A stretch of 64,000 bases of DNA from Telluria mixta. Lineage in GTDB: Bacteria; Pseudomonadota; Gammaproteobacteria; Burkholderiales; Burkholderiaceae_D. Numbering within the stretch: the first letter of the stretch is position 1; every line of letters starts with the position of its first letter. The notes beneath the pieces are model-generated. The model saw only the letters and a program-made list of their open reading frames with translations, ran no database searches and was not told the origin of the DNA. Of this stretch, positions 30,208 to 39,147 are shown piece after piece. Both the position numbers and the translations under genes were made by a program. The DNA lies in contig NZ_CP119520.1 in NCBI RefSeq assembly GCF_029223865.1, positions 1,488,001-1,552,000 of the forward strand. The letters are read 5' to 3'.

Positions 30208-31326
30208 TCAAGCCCGGGCGACGACGCGGTTGCGTCCACCTTCCTTGGCTTGATAGAGCGCCTGGTCGGCCTGCGCGACGAGCTGCTGCGCCACGCCCTC
30301 GATCGCATGGTCCCGCTCGAAATCGTCGAGGGTCGCCACGCCGATCGACACCGACACGGCCAGCGTCTCCCCTTCAGGCATCACGAACGGCTTCTCCGCC
30401 ACGCTGGCGCGGATGCGCTGGGCGACCATGCTCGCGCTGCCCAGGTCCGCATCGATCAGCAGCACGACGAATTCCTCGCCGCCGAAGCGGCCCAGCGCAT
30501 CCGTCATGCGCAGCTCCGCCTTGATACGCGCCGCGACTTCGCGCAGCACGTCGTCGCCGGCCAGGTGGCCGTACGTGTCGTTGACCTGCTTGAACCAGTC
30601 GATGTCGATGTACATGCACGACAGCCGGTACGCCTGGCGCCGCGCCCGGGAAATCTCCTCGACGATGCGGCGGTCCATGTAGCGGCGGTTGTAGACGCCC
30701 GTCAGCGCATCGGTCAGGCCGATGTACTTCAGCATCTCGTTGCTGATCACGTTCTCCAGGCAGATCGCGATGATCGACGCCATGTGCTCGACGAAGTCCG
30801 TCCCGAGCAGCGGCGTGAAGCGGCCCGGGTCGCGGCTGCCCAGGTTCAGGCTGCCGATCAGCCGTTTATTCCGCAGCAGCGGCACCATCGCCACGCTGGC
30901 CAGGCCCGCCGGAGGATGCGGAAAGGCGTGACGTTGCGTGGCCGCGTCGAACGGTAACATCCGCGGTTTCGGCGTGCGGCCGGCGGACAGGTCGTAGCCG
31001 AGTCCGTCGGCGTTTTCATGGAACAGCAGATTGGGGAACGCCTCGAAATCCACGCCCAGCTTGTGCATGACGGTATAGATGTCGGCGCCCGTGTCGACGA
31101 GCGACAGGGTGACGGCGTCGAGGTCGGAGACCACGGGCAGCAGGCGGAAGATGGTACCGACCAGTTCTGTGAAGGTGCTTGCGCCGACGATTTCCAGGTC
31201 GAACGCCTGGTGCCGCATCATGATGGCGTGGTTGCCCTCGGCCTGGTCCATCAGGCTGGCCAACTGGCGGCGCAAGGCCTCGTTCTCGGCGATGAGTTCG
31301 CGCACACTGGCGCCGCGCTCGTGCAT
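30208..31326 (-). CDS. Diguanylate cyclase with DUF484/GAF-like sensor domain
   Basis: A 372-residue soluble protein. After a short coiled-coil (about 8-30) comes a GAF/DUF484-like domain (about 40-195), then a GGDEF domain with the active site GGEEF (282-286). The inhibitory I-site RMTD (273-276) lies exactly five residues before it, so feedback inhibition by c-di-GMP is likely. LTDALTGVYNRRYMD and VNDTYGHLAGDDVL are typical cyclase segments. Convergent with the PhzF-like gene, in a monocistronic position. Confidence 0.93.
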   Translation of the reverse strand: MHERGASVRELIAENEALRRQLASLMDQAEGNHAIMMRHQAFDLEIVGASTFTELVGTIFRLLPVVSDLDAVTLSLVDTGADIYTVMHKLGVDFEAFPNLLFHENADGLGYDLSAGRTPKPRMLPFDAATQRHAFPHPPAGLASVAMVPLLRNKRLIGSLNLGSRDPGRFTPLLGTDFVEHMASIIAICLENVISNEMLKYIGLTDALTGVYNRRYMDRRIVEEISRARRQAYRLSCMYIDIDWFKQVNDTYGHLAGDDVLREVAARIKAELRMTDALGRFGGEEFVVLLIDADLGSASMVAQRIRASVAEKPFVMPEGETLAVSVSIGVATLDDFERDHAIEGVAQQLVAQADQALYQAKEGGRNRVVARA

Positions 31327-31422
31327 GTGTGGTTCCCCTTCAGCAAGAAACCCTAATTTACGCGAACTTACGCGGCTTGAAAACGAAAATGATGAGGTAA
31401 GGCCAACAACATTGCCAAGATG

Positions 31423-32013
31423 TCATCTTGTTGTTGCGTGCACCGCGTCCCGGGCCCGTTCCAGCAGCGGCGATGCCAGCAGGTGGACGGCACGCGGCAC
31501 GAGGTCCAGCCGCACGTCCGCCCCGAGCGCGGCGAGGCGCTCGAACATCCGTTCGCTGTGCTGCACGGGCACCGTCCGGTCCATGCGGCCGTGCACGAGC
31601 GTGACGGCCGTGCGCCGCTCCCAAACGTCCGGCAGCGGCGCGCAGCGTCCCGCGATGGCGACGACGTGGCGCGCCAGATAGCGGTCCTGGCATGCGGCCA
31701 GCGCCATGATCGCGCCTTGCGAAAAGCCCGCCAGCACCGTCTGTTCCGCGCCCACGCCATGCGTGCGCTGTAAGTCTTCGATGGTCGCGACGAATGCCGG
31801 CAGCGCGGCGCGGATGCGGCCCGGACGGTTTTCTTCCGTGATGCCGGCGACGGACATCCATTGGAAACCCGCGCCGCCGCGGTCGCAGGGGTGGGCGGCG
31901 GGCGGCGCGACGACGCGCGCTTGCGGGTCGTGCGCGGTGACCAGGTCGGCCAGCGGCGCCATGTCGGCGGGAGTTTGGCCTACGCCATGGAGCAGGACGA
32001 TCAGGGAATGCAT
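31423..32013 (-). CDS. Phospholipase/carboxylesterase-family alpha/beta hydrolase
   Basis: A 196-residue alpha/beta hydrolase resembling YpfH/carboxylesterase 2. It starts MHSLIVLLHGVGQTPADM (oxyanion region), has the nucleophile elbow AGFSQGAIMAL (GxSxG, Ser about 119), an acid in VHGRMDRTVPV and a histidine in VPRAVHLLAS. No signal peptide, so cytoplasmic. Substrate unknown, probably a short-chain ester. A 96-base gap separates it from the cyclase gene. Confidence 0.88.
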   Translation of the reverse strand: MHSLIVLLHGVGQTPADMAPLADLVTAHDPQARVVAPPAAHPCDRGGAGFQWMSVAGITEENRPGRIRAALPAFVATIEDLQRTHGVGAEQTVLAGFSQGAIMALAACQDRYLARHVVAIAGRCAPLPDVWERRTAVTLVHGRMDRTVPVQHSERMFERLAALGADVRLDLVPRAVHLLASPLLERARDAVHATTR

Positions 32014-32143
32014 CCGCGCAGTCTAACGCATCCGCCGCATATCGATATACGCCCACCGACTCAGGCGTTTTCCAAATTAACAAGCGCGAAACCATTCGTT
32101 CCAGCGGGGAGTGCTCGTCGATACCATCCTTGCAATCATGACT

Positions 32144-32153
32144 TGTCATGACA
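32144..32153. promoter_or_regulatory. Candidate GntR operator (TGTCATGACA)
   Basis: A perfect 10-bp palindrome TGTCATGACA lies 15 bases before the GntR start. TCATGAC occurs twice in direct orientation here (from 32137 and 32146). GntR/HutC regulators commonly bind short palindromes near their own promoter, so autoregulation and control of the downstream operon are plausible. Confidence 0.5.
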
Positions 32154-32167
32154 GGACATACCAGACC

Positions 32168-32917
32168 ATGACCATCGCCACCTTACGCGCCATCGAACCA
32201 TCCGCCATCCCGCTGTATTCGCAAGTCCGTGAACGGCTGCGCGAACGCATCGTCGACGGCACCTACGCCCCGCAGGCCCGGCTGCCGTCCGAAAGCGAGA
32301 TCGGCACCCTCCTCGGCGTGAGCCGCATCACCGTGCGCCAGGCGCTGGGCGACCTGCAGAAGGAAGGCGTGATCGTCAAGGTGCCCGGCAAGGGGACGTT
32401 CGTCGCGGAGACCCGCCCGAGCCAGGAACTGGCGCGGCTGGAAGGCTTCGGCGAAGCGATGTCGCGCAAGGGCCACCGGATCGTCAACCGCGTCGTGAAG
32501 CACGCGCTCGTCGAGGCATCGCCCCTTGTGGCGGCGCGGCTGCGCGTGGCGCCGGGCGCGCCGGTGACGGAGATCCACCGCGTGCGCTGGCTCGACCGCG
32601 AGCCGGTGTCGTTCGAGATCACGTACCTGCCGCCCGCGATCGGCGAGCGCCTGCGCGGCGAGAATCTCGCGGAGCGCGACATCTTCCTGATCCTGGAAGC
32701 CGACTATGGCATCACGCTGGGCCACGCAGACATCCAGATCGGTGCCATCAACGCGGATGTCGCGCTGGCGCAGGCGCTGCGCGTGGAACCGGGTGCCGCG
32801 CTGCTGCGCATCGAGCGCCTCACGTGGACGGCGGACGGCGTGCCGCTCGACTTCGAATACCTGTACGTCCGCGGCGAAGCCTTCCAGTACGCCCTGCGCC
32901 TGCCGCGCCACCCCTGA
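32168..32917 (+). CDS. GntR-family (HutC-type) transcriptional regulator
   Basis: A 249-residue regulator with a GntR winged helix (LYSQVRERLRERIVDGTYAPQARLPSES spans it; LLGVSRITVRQALGDL is the recognition helix) and a C-terminal UTRA ligand-binding domain of the HutC/FarR type (about 95-245). It is immediately upstream of and on the same strand as the AprA-like operon and likely senses its substrate. ATG 32168 is chosen over an upstream codon that would place the operator inside the gene. Confidence 0.92.
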   Translation: MTIATLRAIEPSAIPLYSQVRERLRERIVDGTYAPQARLPSESEIGTLLGVSRITVRQALGDLQKEGVIVKVPGKGTFVAETRPSQELARLEGFGEAMSRKGHRIVNRVVKHALVEASPLVAARLRVAPGAPVTEIHRVRWLDREPVSFEITYLPPAIGERLRGENLAERDIFLILEADYGITLGHADIQIGAINADVALAQALRVEPGAALLRIERLTWTADGVPLDFEYLYVRGEAFQYALRLPRHP

Positions 32918-32944
32918 CACCCATTTTTGAACCAGGAACCCGAT

Positions 32945-34675
32945 ATGGAAACGCATATTCAAACCGTCGACGTGCTCGTGATCGGCGGCGGCACGGCCGG
33001 CCCGATGGCCGCCGTGAAAGCCAAGGAAGCGAACCCGCAGCTGCGCGTGCTGTTGCTGGAAAAGGCCAACGTCAAGCGCAGCGGCGCCATCTCGATGGGC
33101 ATGGACGGCCTCAACAACGCCGTCGTGCCGGGCTTCGCGACGCCGGAACAGTACGTCAAGGAGATCACCATCGCCAACGACGGCATCGTCAACCAGGCCA
33201 CCGTGATGGCGTATGCGCAGAACAGCTACGCGATGATCCAGGAGCTGGACAGCTGGGGCGTGAAGTTCGAGAAGGACGAGACGGGCGACTACGCGATGCG
33301 CAAGGTCCACCACATGGGCACCTATGTGCTGCCGATGCCCGAGGGCCACGACATCAAGAAGGTGCTGTACCGCCGCCTGAAACGGGCACGCGTCGAGATC
33401 ACCAATCGCCTCGTCGCCACCCGCCTGCTGACGGCCGAAGATGGTTCCATCGCGGGCGCGATGGCCTTCGACTGCCGCACGGGCGACTTCCACGTGATCC
33501 GCGCAAAGTCCGTCGTGCTGGCGACGGGCGCCGCCGGCCGTCTCGGCCTGCCGGCGTCGGGCTATCTGTTCGGCACCTACGAAAACGCGACCAACGCGGG
33601 CGACGGCTACAGCATGGCCTACCACGCGGGCGCCGAGCTGTCCGGCATCGAATGCTTCCAGATCAACCCGCTGATCAAGGATTACAACGGCCCCGCCTGC
33701 GCGTACGTCACCGGCCCGTTCGGCGGCCACACGACCAATGCGAAGGGCGAGCGCTTCATCGAATGCGATTACTGGAGCGGCCAGATGATGCAGGAGTTCT
33801 ACGACGAACTCCAGGGCGGCAACGGCCCCGTCTTCCTCAAGATGAACCATCTGGCCGAGGAAACCATCCAGACCATCGAGACGATCCTGCACACGAACGA
33901 GCGCCCGAGCCGCGGCCGCTTCCACGAAGGCCGCGGCACGGACTACCGCGAGCAGATGGTCGAGATGCACATTTCCGAGATCGGCCTGTGCAGCGGTCAC
34001 TCGGCGTCCGGCGTGTGGGTCGACGAGCATGCGCGCACGACGGTGCCCGGCCTGCACGCGGCCGGCGACCTCGCCTGCGTCCCGCATAACTACATGCTGG
34101 GCGCCTTCGTCTACGGCCGCCTGGCCGGCGAGAGCGCGGCCGCGTACTGCGCGGCGCACGAGCTGCCCGCCGTCGACGAGGCCCAGGTCGCGCTTGAGCG
34201 CGAGCGCGTGTGGGCACCGCTGGCGCGCGAGGACGGGCTGCCGCCGAACCAGGTCGAGTACAAGCTGCGCCGCATGGTCAACGACTACCTGCAGCCGCCG
34301 AAGGTGACGCGCAAGATGGAGATCGGCCTGCAGCGCTTCGAGATGATCCGCGCCGACCTGGATCGCCTCCAGGCGAGGAATCCGCACGAGTTGATGCGCG
34401 CGATGGAGATCCACGCGATCCGCGACTGCGCCGAGATGGCCGCGCGCGCGTCGCTGTACCGCACGGAGAGCCGCTGGGGCCTGTACCACAACCGCGTCGA
34501 CTACCCGCAGCGCAACGATGCCGACTGGTTCGTGCACGTGCAGCTCAAGAAGCAGGATGGCGAGATGACCTGCTTCAAGCGCCCGATCGCCCCGTACATC
34601 GTTCCGCTCGACGACAACGAGAAGGACGCCTACCGCCGCCTGCGCGTGCACAAGACCGAAGCCCTCGCGGCCTGA
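32945..34675 (+). CDS. AprA-like FAD-dependent oxidoreductase (fumarate reductase/APS reductase alpha-type)
   Basis: A 576-residue flavoprotein of the succinate dehydrogenase/fumarate reductase superfamily. The FAD-binding motif VLVIGGGTAGPMAAVKA is at about 9-25; AGDLACVPHNYMLGAFVYGRLAGE lies near 380-405. Several segments (SGAISMGMDGLNNAV, NAGDGYSMAYHAGAELSGIECFQ, GGHTTNAKGERFIE) resemble adenylylsulfate reductase AprA more than SdhA/FrdA. No sat, qmo or dsr genes are nearby, so classical sulfate reduction is not indicated. The next gene encodes an AprB-like ferredoxin partner. The ATG at 32945 follows CCAGGAACCC; substrate unknown. Confidence 0.85.
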   Translation: METHIQTVDVLVIGGGTAGPMAAVKAKEANPQLRVLLLEKANVKRSGAISMGMDGLNNAVVPGFATPEQYVKEITIANDGIVNQATVMAYAQNSYAMIQELDSWGVKFEKDETGDYAMRKVHHMGTYVLPMPEGHDIKKVLYRRLKRARVEITNRLVATRLLTAEDGSIAGAMAFDCRTGDFHVIRAKSVVLATGAAGRLGLPASGYLFGTYENATNAGDGYSMAYHAGAELSGIECFQINPLIKDYNGPACAYVTGPFGGHTTNAKGERFIECDYWSGQMMQEFYDELQGGNGPVFLKMNHLAEETIQTIETILHTNERPSRGRFHEGRGTDYREQMVEMHISEIGLCSGHSASGVWVDEHARTTVPGLHAAGDLACVPHNYMLGAFVYGRLAGESAAAYCAAHELPAVDEAQVALERERVWAPLAREDGLPPNQVEYKLRRMVNDYLQPPKVTRKMEIGLQRFEMIRADLDRLQARNPHELMRAMEIHAIRDCAEMAARASLYRTESRWGLYHNRVDYPQRNDADWFVHVQLKKQDGEMTCFKRPIAPYIVPLDDNEKDAYRRLRVHKTEALAA

Positions 34676-34688
34676 CCAGGAGAACCTC

Positions 34689-34922
34689 ATGCCGACCACC
34701 ATCAACATCACCAGCGTCCCCGTCACCGTCGACGAAGACAAATGCATCGCACACAAGGGCTGCACCGTGTGCGTGGACGTGTGCCCCCTCGACGTGCTGG
34801 CCATCGACATGGTCAAGGGCAAGGCCTACATGAAGTTCGACGAATGCTGGTACTGCATGCCGTGCGAGAAGGATTGCCCCACGGGTGCCGTCCACGTCGA
34901 TATCCCTTATTTGCTTCGATAA
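34689..34922 (+). CDS. AprB-like ferredoxin with two 4Fe-4S clusters
   Basis: A 77-residue ferredoxin with eight cysteines: C19, C25, C28, C32 (in KGCTVCVDVCPLD) and C53, C56, C59, C63 (in CWYCMPCEKDCPTGAV). The spacing fits two 4Fe-4S clusters and the arrangement resembles the N-terminal part of AprB. It probably takes electrons from, or gives them to, the flavoprotein encoded 13 bases upstream. It has no C-terminal extension typical of full AprB. Confidence 0.88.
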   Translation: MPTTINITSVPVTVDEDKCIAHKGCTVCVDVCPLDVLAIDMVKGKAYMKFDECWYCMPCEKDCPTGAVHVDIPYLLR

Positions 34923-34956
34923 CTGCTGCGCTGAACCATCCAACGGAGAACAATAA

Positions 34957-36351
34957 ATGAAATTCCTTGCCCTGTCCCTGCTGCTCGCCTTCGGTTCCGC
35001 CAACGCGGCCGAAACCATCCGTGTCGCCATCGGCACGCAGGACACGACCATCAACTGCGCCACCGGCGGCCTGCTGATCCGCGAGCTGCACCTGCTGGAA
35101 AAATACCTGCCGCACGACGGCAAGTACAAGGACGTCAAGTACGACATCGAGTGGAAGAACTTCACGTCGGGCGCACCGCTGACGAACGAGATGGTGGCCG
35201 GCAAGCTGGACCTCGGCTCGATGGCCGACTTCCCCGGCTCCTTCAACGGCGCCGCGCACGCCAAGGCGGGCAAGAAGAGCATCTTCATCACCGTCCTGTC
35301 GGGCAGCACGCTCGGTTCCGGCAACGGCATCGTCGTGCCGAAGAACTCGCCCGTGCAATCGCTGGCGGAACTGAAGGGCAAGACGATCTCCGTGCCGTTC
35401 GCCTCCACCGCCCACGGCATGCTGCTGCGCGCCGTGAAGGCGCAAGGCTGGGATCCGGAAAAGGACGTGAACATCACGACGCAGGCCCCGGAAGTCGCCG
35501 GCTCCGCCCTGCAAAGCAACAAGGTCGACGCGCACGCCGACTTCGTCCCGTTCGCCGAACTGTTCCCGCACCGCGGCTTCGCCCGCAAGATCTACGACGG
35601 CTCGCAGGCCCAGGCGCCGACGATGCACGGCAGCCTCGTCGACGCGGCCTATGCGAAGAAGTACCCGGAAATCGTCGTCGCCTACCTGCGCGCCGCCATC
35701 GAAGCGGACCGCCTGATCGCGGCCGAGCCGGAAAAATACAGTGAGCTGATCGCGAAAGTGACGGGCATCGAAGCGGAAGTGAACTACCTGTTCCACGGCC
35801 CGGTGGGCCTGCAAACGCGCGACTTCACGTGGAAGCCGGAATACCGCCAGGCCGTGAAAACGTCGATCGAGACCCTGCGGCTTCTGAAGCGCACGGATTC
35901 CGACATCGACGTCAACAGCTTCATCGACGACTCGTACCTCCGCACCGCGTTCAAACAGGCGGGCCTGGACTACGACATGCAGTTGAAGAACTACGAGAAG
36001 CTGCCGCTGAAGGCGAAGGATGCGGTAACGGGCAAGCCGATCGCGGACTTCCGCCACCTCACGCAGATCTGGGTCCAGGGCGAGCCGCTCGTGCGCCACT
36101 ACGCGAGCGCCACCACCGCCATCGCCGAACTGCGCAAACTGGAACAGGCAGGCAAGAAGGTACGTACCGTGTATGCCCACGACCAGGGCTCGGGCCTGAA
36201 ACTGCTGGCGGGCGACGCGTGGTTCGTCGTCGCGGCCGACGGCAAGGACGTCAGCGCCTATCTGCTGAAGGCGGATGCGCAGACGCAGGCGGCGAAGGTC
36301 AAAGGGAAAGTCGTCGACTTCGATACGCTCAAGGGCGGGAAATCGATCTGA
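34957..36351 (+). CDS. NitT/TauT-type ABC transporter substrate-binding protein with NosL-like C-terminal tail
   Basis: A 464-residue secreted binding protein. Signal peptide MKFLALSLLLAFGSANAA at the N-terminus; residues about 20-340 follow the SsuA/TauA/NMT1 pattern (LKGKTISVPFASTAHGMLLRAVK; QSNKVDAHADFVPFAELF). It is over 100 residues longer than usual SsuA proteins. The last ~65 residues (about 400-464: YAHDQGSGLKLLAGDAWFVV, then KADAQTQAAKVKGKVVDFDTL) resemble NosL-type domains. The ligand is presumably a sulfonate, nitrate-like or aromatic acid anion. Followed by its permease and ATPase genes after a repeat-containing gap. Confidence 0.85.
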   Translation: MKFLALSLLLAFGSANAAETIRVAIGTQDTTINCATGGLLIRELHLLEKYLPHDGKYKDVKYDIEWKNFTSGAPLTNEMVAGKLDLGSMADFPGSFNGAAHAKAGKKSIFITVLSGSTLGSGNGIVVPKNSPVQSLAELKGKTISVPFASTAHGMLLRAVKAQGWDPEKDVNITTQAPEVAGSALQSNKVDAHADFVPFAELFPHRGFARKIYDGSQAQAPTMHGSLVDAAYAKKYPEIVVAYLRAAIEADRLIAAEPEKYSELIAKVTGIEAEVNYLFHGPVGLQTRDFTWKPEYRQAVKTSIETLRLLKRTDSDIDVNSFIDDSYLRTAFKQAGLDYDMQLKNYEKLPLKAKDAVTGKPIADFRHLTQIWVQGEPLVRHYASATTAIAELRKLEQAGKKVRTVYAHDQGSGLKLLAGDAWFVVAADGKDVSAYLLKADAQTQAAKVKGKVVDFDTLKGGKSI

Positions 36352-36377
36352 TGCCAATACCCGTTAGCGGATGATTC

Positions 36378-36455
36378 GTCATCCCCGCGCAGGCGGGGAT
36401 CCAAGTTTTGCGGCCGTAGTCGAAGAAATTGGGTTCCCGCCTCCGCGGGAACGAC
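36378..36455. repeat. dRS3/REP-like inverted repeat pair inside an operon
   Basis: Arms at 36378-36405 (core ATCCCCGCGCAGGCGGGGAT) and 36429-36455 (core GTTCCCGCCTCCGCGGGAAC) are inverted copies similar to those at 5871 and 44927. The element lies between the binding-protein and permease genes of the ABC transporter and may reduce expression of the downstream genes. Confidence 0.75.
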
Positions 36456-36497
36456 GTTCAAACGCAGCGTTCCTATTCCAGTAACCCAGGAGCCTCA

Positions 36498-37319
36498 ATG
36501 GACACAACCGCCCCTCGCACACTCGACCCGGCCCTGCTGCGCCGCGCGGGCCGCCTGCTGCTGCGCGCACTGTCGCTCGTCGCCTGCGTGGCGGCCTGGC
36601 AGTGGGCTTCAATGCACCACCTCGACCTCGGCCTGATCACGTTCCAGAACGTGCCGTCGCCGAAGGACGTGCTGGACGCCGCGACGACCCTGCTCGAATC
36701 GCCCAAGCTGGCGCTGCACCTGAAGGCCAGCGTGTGGCGCGTGTTCGCCGGCTTCGTGGCGGCGGGCATCGTCGGCATCGGGCTCGGTCTGTTCATCGGC
36801 CGTTCGCGCGTGCTGGAAGACGTGCTGCTGCCGCCGCTGGAAATGTTGCGCCCGATCCCGGCCGTCGCGTGGATCCCGCTGGCGATCCTGATGTTCCCGT
36901 CATCGGAATTGTCGATGGTGTTCATCACGTTCATCGGTGCGCTGTTCCCGATTCTCCTGAACACGGTCCACGGCGTGGAAGGCGCCGACCCGCGCCTGGT
37001 CGCGTCGTCGCGCAGCCTCGGCGCCGGCCGCTGGACCATCTTCTCGGAAGTGATCCTGCCGGCGGCCGCACCGAACATCGTCACGGGCCTGTCGATCGGC
37101 ATGGGCACGGCATGGTTCTGCCTCGTGACGGCGGAGATGATCTCCGGCCAGTTCGGCATCGGCTATTACACGTGGGCCGCGTACACGATCCAGAACTATC
37201 CGGACATCGTCGTCGGCATGCTGTTCATCGGCGTCATCGGCATGGGCAGCAGCGCGCTCGTGAAAAAGATCGGCGATCTCGCCATGCCCTGGTACCACAT
37301 GCAGAGGAAAAAACGATGA
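36498..37319 (+). CDS. ABC transporter permease (SsuC/TauC type)
   Basis: A 273-residue inner-membrane permease with about six helices. The binding-protein-dependent transport (EAA) motif is in EGADPRLVASSRSLGAGRWTIFSEVILPAAAP. PIPAVAWIPLAILMF is typical of the nitrate/sulfonate/taurine subfamily. The ATG at 36498 follows CCAGGAG. The following ATPase start overlaps its stop (ATGA). Confidence 0.93.
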   Translation: MDTTAPRTLDPALLRRAGRLLLRALSLVACVAAWQWASMHHLDLGLITFQNVPSPKDVLDAATTLLESPKLALHLKASVWRVFAGFVAAGIVGIGLGLFIGRSRVLEDVLLPPLEMLRPIPAVAWIPLAILMFPSSELSMVFITFIGALFPILLNTVHGVEGADPRLVASSRSLGAGRWTIFSEVILPAAAPNIVTGLSIGMGTAWFCLVTAEMISGQFGIGYYTWAAYTIQNYPDIVVGMLFIGVIGMGSSALVKKIGDLAMPWYHMQRKKR

Positions 37320-38158
37320 ACCAGACCACCAACTTCGAGCGCGCGCAACTCGCGCAGGGCGGCGCCATCGAGATCGACAAACTCGGCATCCGCCTCGGCG
37401 AGGGATCGCAGGCGTTCGACGCCGTGCAGGACGTGTCGCTGTCCATCGCACCGGGCGAATTCGTGTGCGTGCTGGGTCCCTCGGGCTGCGGCAAGTCGAC
37501 CCTGCTCGGCGCGCTGGCCGGCCACTGGACGCCGAGCCGCGGCAGCATCCACGTCGACGGCGCGCCCGTCGCCGGGCCGCATCCGGACCGCGGCCTCGTC
37601 TTCCAGCAGCACACGCTGTTCCCGTGGAAGAAGGTGCTCGACAACGTCGCCTTCGGTCTCAAGATGCAGGGCGTGGGCCGGCACGAGCGGCGCGAACGGG
37701 CGCGCGAGCTGCTGGGCCTCGTGGGCCTTGCCGGCTTCGAGGACCGCTACCCGATCCAGCTGTCGGGCGGCATGCAGCAGCGCGTCGAAATCGCGCGCGT
37801 GTTGATCAACCATCCGCGCGTGATGCTGATGGACGAACCGTTCGGCGCACTCGACGCGCAGACGCGCCTGAAAATGCAGGAACTGCTGCTGGACGTGTGG
37901 GCGCGCGTGAACACGACGATCATCTTCATCACGCACGACATCGACGAAGCGCTGTTCCTCGCCGACCGCATCCTCGTGATGAGCCCGCGGCCAGGCCGCA
38001 TCATCGACGAGATCCGCCTCGACTTCGAACGCCCGCGCCATCCCGACGTCATGACGTCGAGCCACTTCACGCGCCTGAAGCGCCACTGCCTGGACCTGCT
38101 GCACCCGCAGGCCAGCATCACGCCGCTCGCACGCCTGAGCCCACTGGGCCCTCTCTGA
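37316..38158 (+). CDS. ABC transporter ATP-binding protein (SsuB/TauB type)
   Basis: A 280-residue ABC ATPase. Walker A GPSGCGKST, Q-loop GLVFQQHTLFPWKKV, signature LSGGMQQRVEIARVL, Walker B VMLMDEPFGALDAQ and the switch histidine in IIFITHDIDEALFLADR are all intact. It should energise the permease encoded just upstream. N-terminal 25 residues extend beyond the fold. Confidence 0.94.
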   Translation: MNQTTNFERAQLAQGGAIEIDKLGIRLGEGSQAFDAVQDVSLSIAPGEFVCVLGPSGCGKSTLLGALAGHWTPSRGSIHVDGAPVAGPHPDRGLVFQQHTLFPWKKVLDNVAFGLKMQGVGRHERRERARELLGLVGLAGFEDRYPIQLSGGMQQRVEIARVLINHPRVMLMDEPFGALDAQTRLKMQELLLDVWARVNTTIIFITHDIDEALFLADRILVMSPRPGRIIDEIRLDFERPRHPDVMTSSHFTRLKRHCLDLLHPQASITPLARLSPLGPL

Positions 38159-38166
38159 ACTCTGCC

Positions 38167-39147
38167 ATGCAAGGACATACCGTGACTTCCGATTTTTACG
38201 ACGACCCCGAACTCGCCGAACTGGCCGAACGCCTGCAGGACGATGACGCCACGGTGCGGCGCATCGCCTTGATGGACCTGGCCGACCTGGACGGCGATGC
38301 CCACGTGCCGCTGCTGCTGGCCGCGCTCGGCGACGATGCCGCCGTCGTGCGCACGGAAGCCGCACGGGCGCTGGAAGCCTTCGAGTCGCCGGCGACCGTG
38401 CGCGGCCTTGCGCGCCTGCTGTCGGACGAGGATGCCGACGTGCGCGCCGCCGCGGCCCAGAGCCTCTCCGAACTGAAGCTGCCGGAATCGGCGCAGGAAC
38501 TGCTGCCGTTCATCGCGACCGACGATCCGTTCGTGCGCGCGGCCGCGCTGCGCGGCGTGCGCGAGCTGCGCGTGCCGGACAGTTTTGCGCCCGCGCTGGC
38601 GGCACTCGGCGATGCCGACCCGCTCGTGCGGCGCGAAGCGGTGACCGTGCTGGGTTACCTGAAACGTCTCGATGGAGTCGATGCACTGACGCGGCTGGCG
38701 ATCCAGGACCCGGTGCCGGAAGTCCGGCGCGCCGCCGCGGGTGCGCTGGGCTTTGCCGAAGAGACGCCGGCCGTACTGGTCGCCCTGCTCGCTGCCCTGT
38801 CCGACCAGGCCTGGCAGGTGCGCGAGGAAGCGGCGACGACGCTCGGCAAGCTGCGCCTGCGCGACGCGGCGCCGGCCCTCATCGCCGCGCTGGACGACGC
38901 CTACTGGCAGGTGCGCCTGCGCGCCGCCCGCAGCCTGGGCCGCCTGCGCAACATCGATGCGCTGCCCGGCTTGACCGCCGCGCTCACGCACACGATCAGC
39001 AATTTGAGGAAGGAAGCGGCGCTGGCGCTGGGCGAAATCGGCTCGCCGGCCGCCCTGCCCGCGTTGCGCGCGGCGGAAAGCGACCCGGATCCGGAAGTGC
39101 GCAAGTCGGTGCGGCTCGCGCTCCAGCAGATCGGGGCGCAGGCATGA
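38167..39147 (+). CDS. HEAT-repeat protein
   Basis: A 326-residue protein made almost entirely of HEAT/PBS-lyase-type helical repeats of about 31 residues (for example LAALGDDAAVVRTEAARALE; LAALGDADPLVRREAVTVLG; LAALSDQAWQVREEAATTLG). Nine or ten repeats are visible. It has no signal peptide, so it is cytoplasmic. Repeat proteins of this type act as scaffolds or as phycobilin-type lyases; here it is embedded in the transporter/flavoprotein operon, 8 bases after the ATPase gene, and may help assemble or regulate that complex. Confidence 0.9.
   Translation: MQGHTVTSDFYDDPELAELAERLQDDDATVRRIALMDLADLDGDAHVPLLLAALGDDAAVVRTEAARALEAFESPATVRGLARLLSDEDADVRAAAAQSLSELKLPESAQELLPFIATDDPFVRAAALRGVRELRVPDSFAPALAALGDADPLVRREAVTVLGYLKRLDGVDALTRLAIQDPVPEVRRAAAGALGFAEETPAVLVALLAALSDQAWQVREEAATTLGKLRLRDAAPALIAALDDAYWQVRLRAARSLGRLRNIDALPGLTAALTHTISNLRKEAALALGEIGSPAALPALRAAESDPDPEVRKSVRLALQQIGAQA

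Noticed and set aside
32183..34822. An 879-codon minus-strand frame
   Set aside because: Shadow of the GntR and AprA-like genes; no recognisable domains and no ribosome site.
32945..34922. Dissimilatory sulfate reduction (AprAB proper)
   Set aside because: No sat, qmoABC, dsr or hdr genes nearby and the ferredoxin lacks the AprB C-terminal part; I call them AprA-like and AprB-like only.
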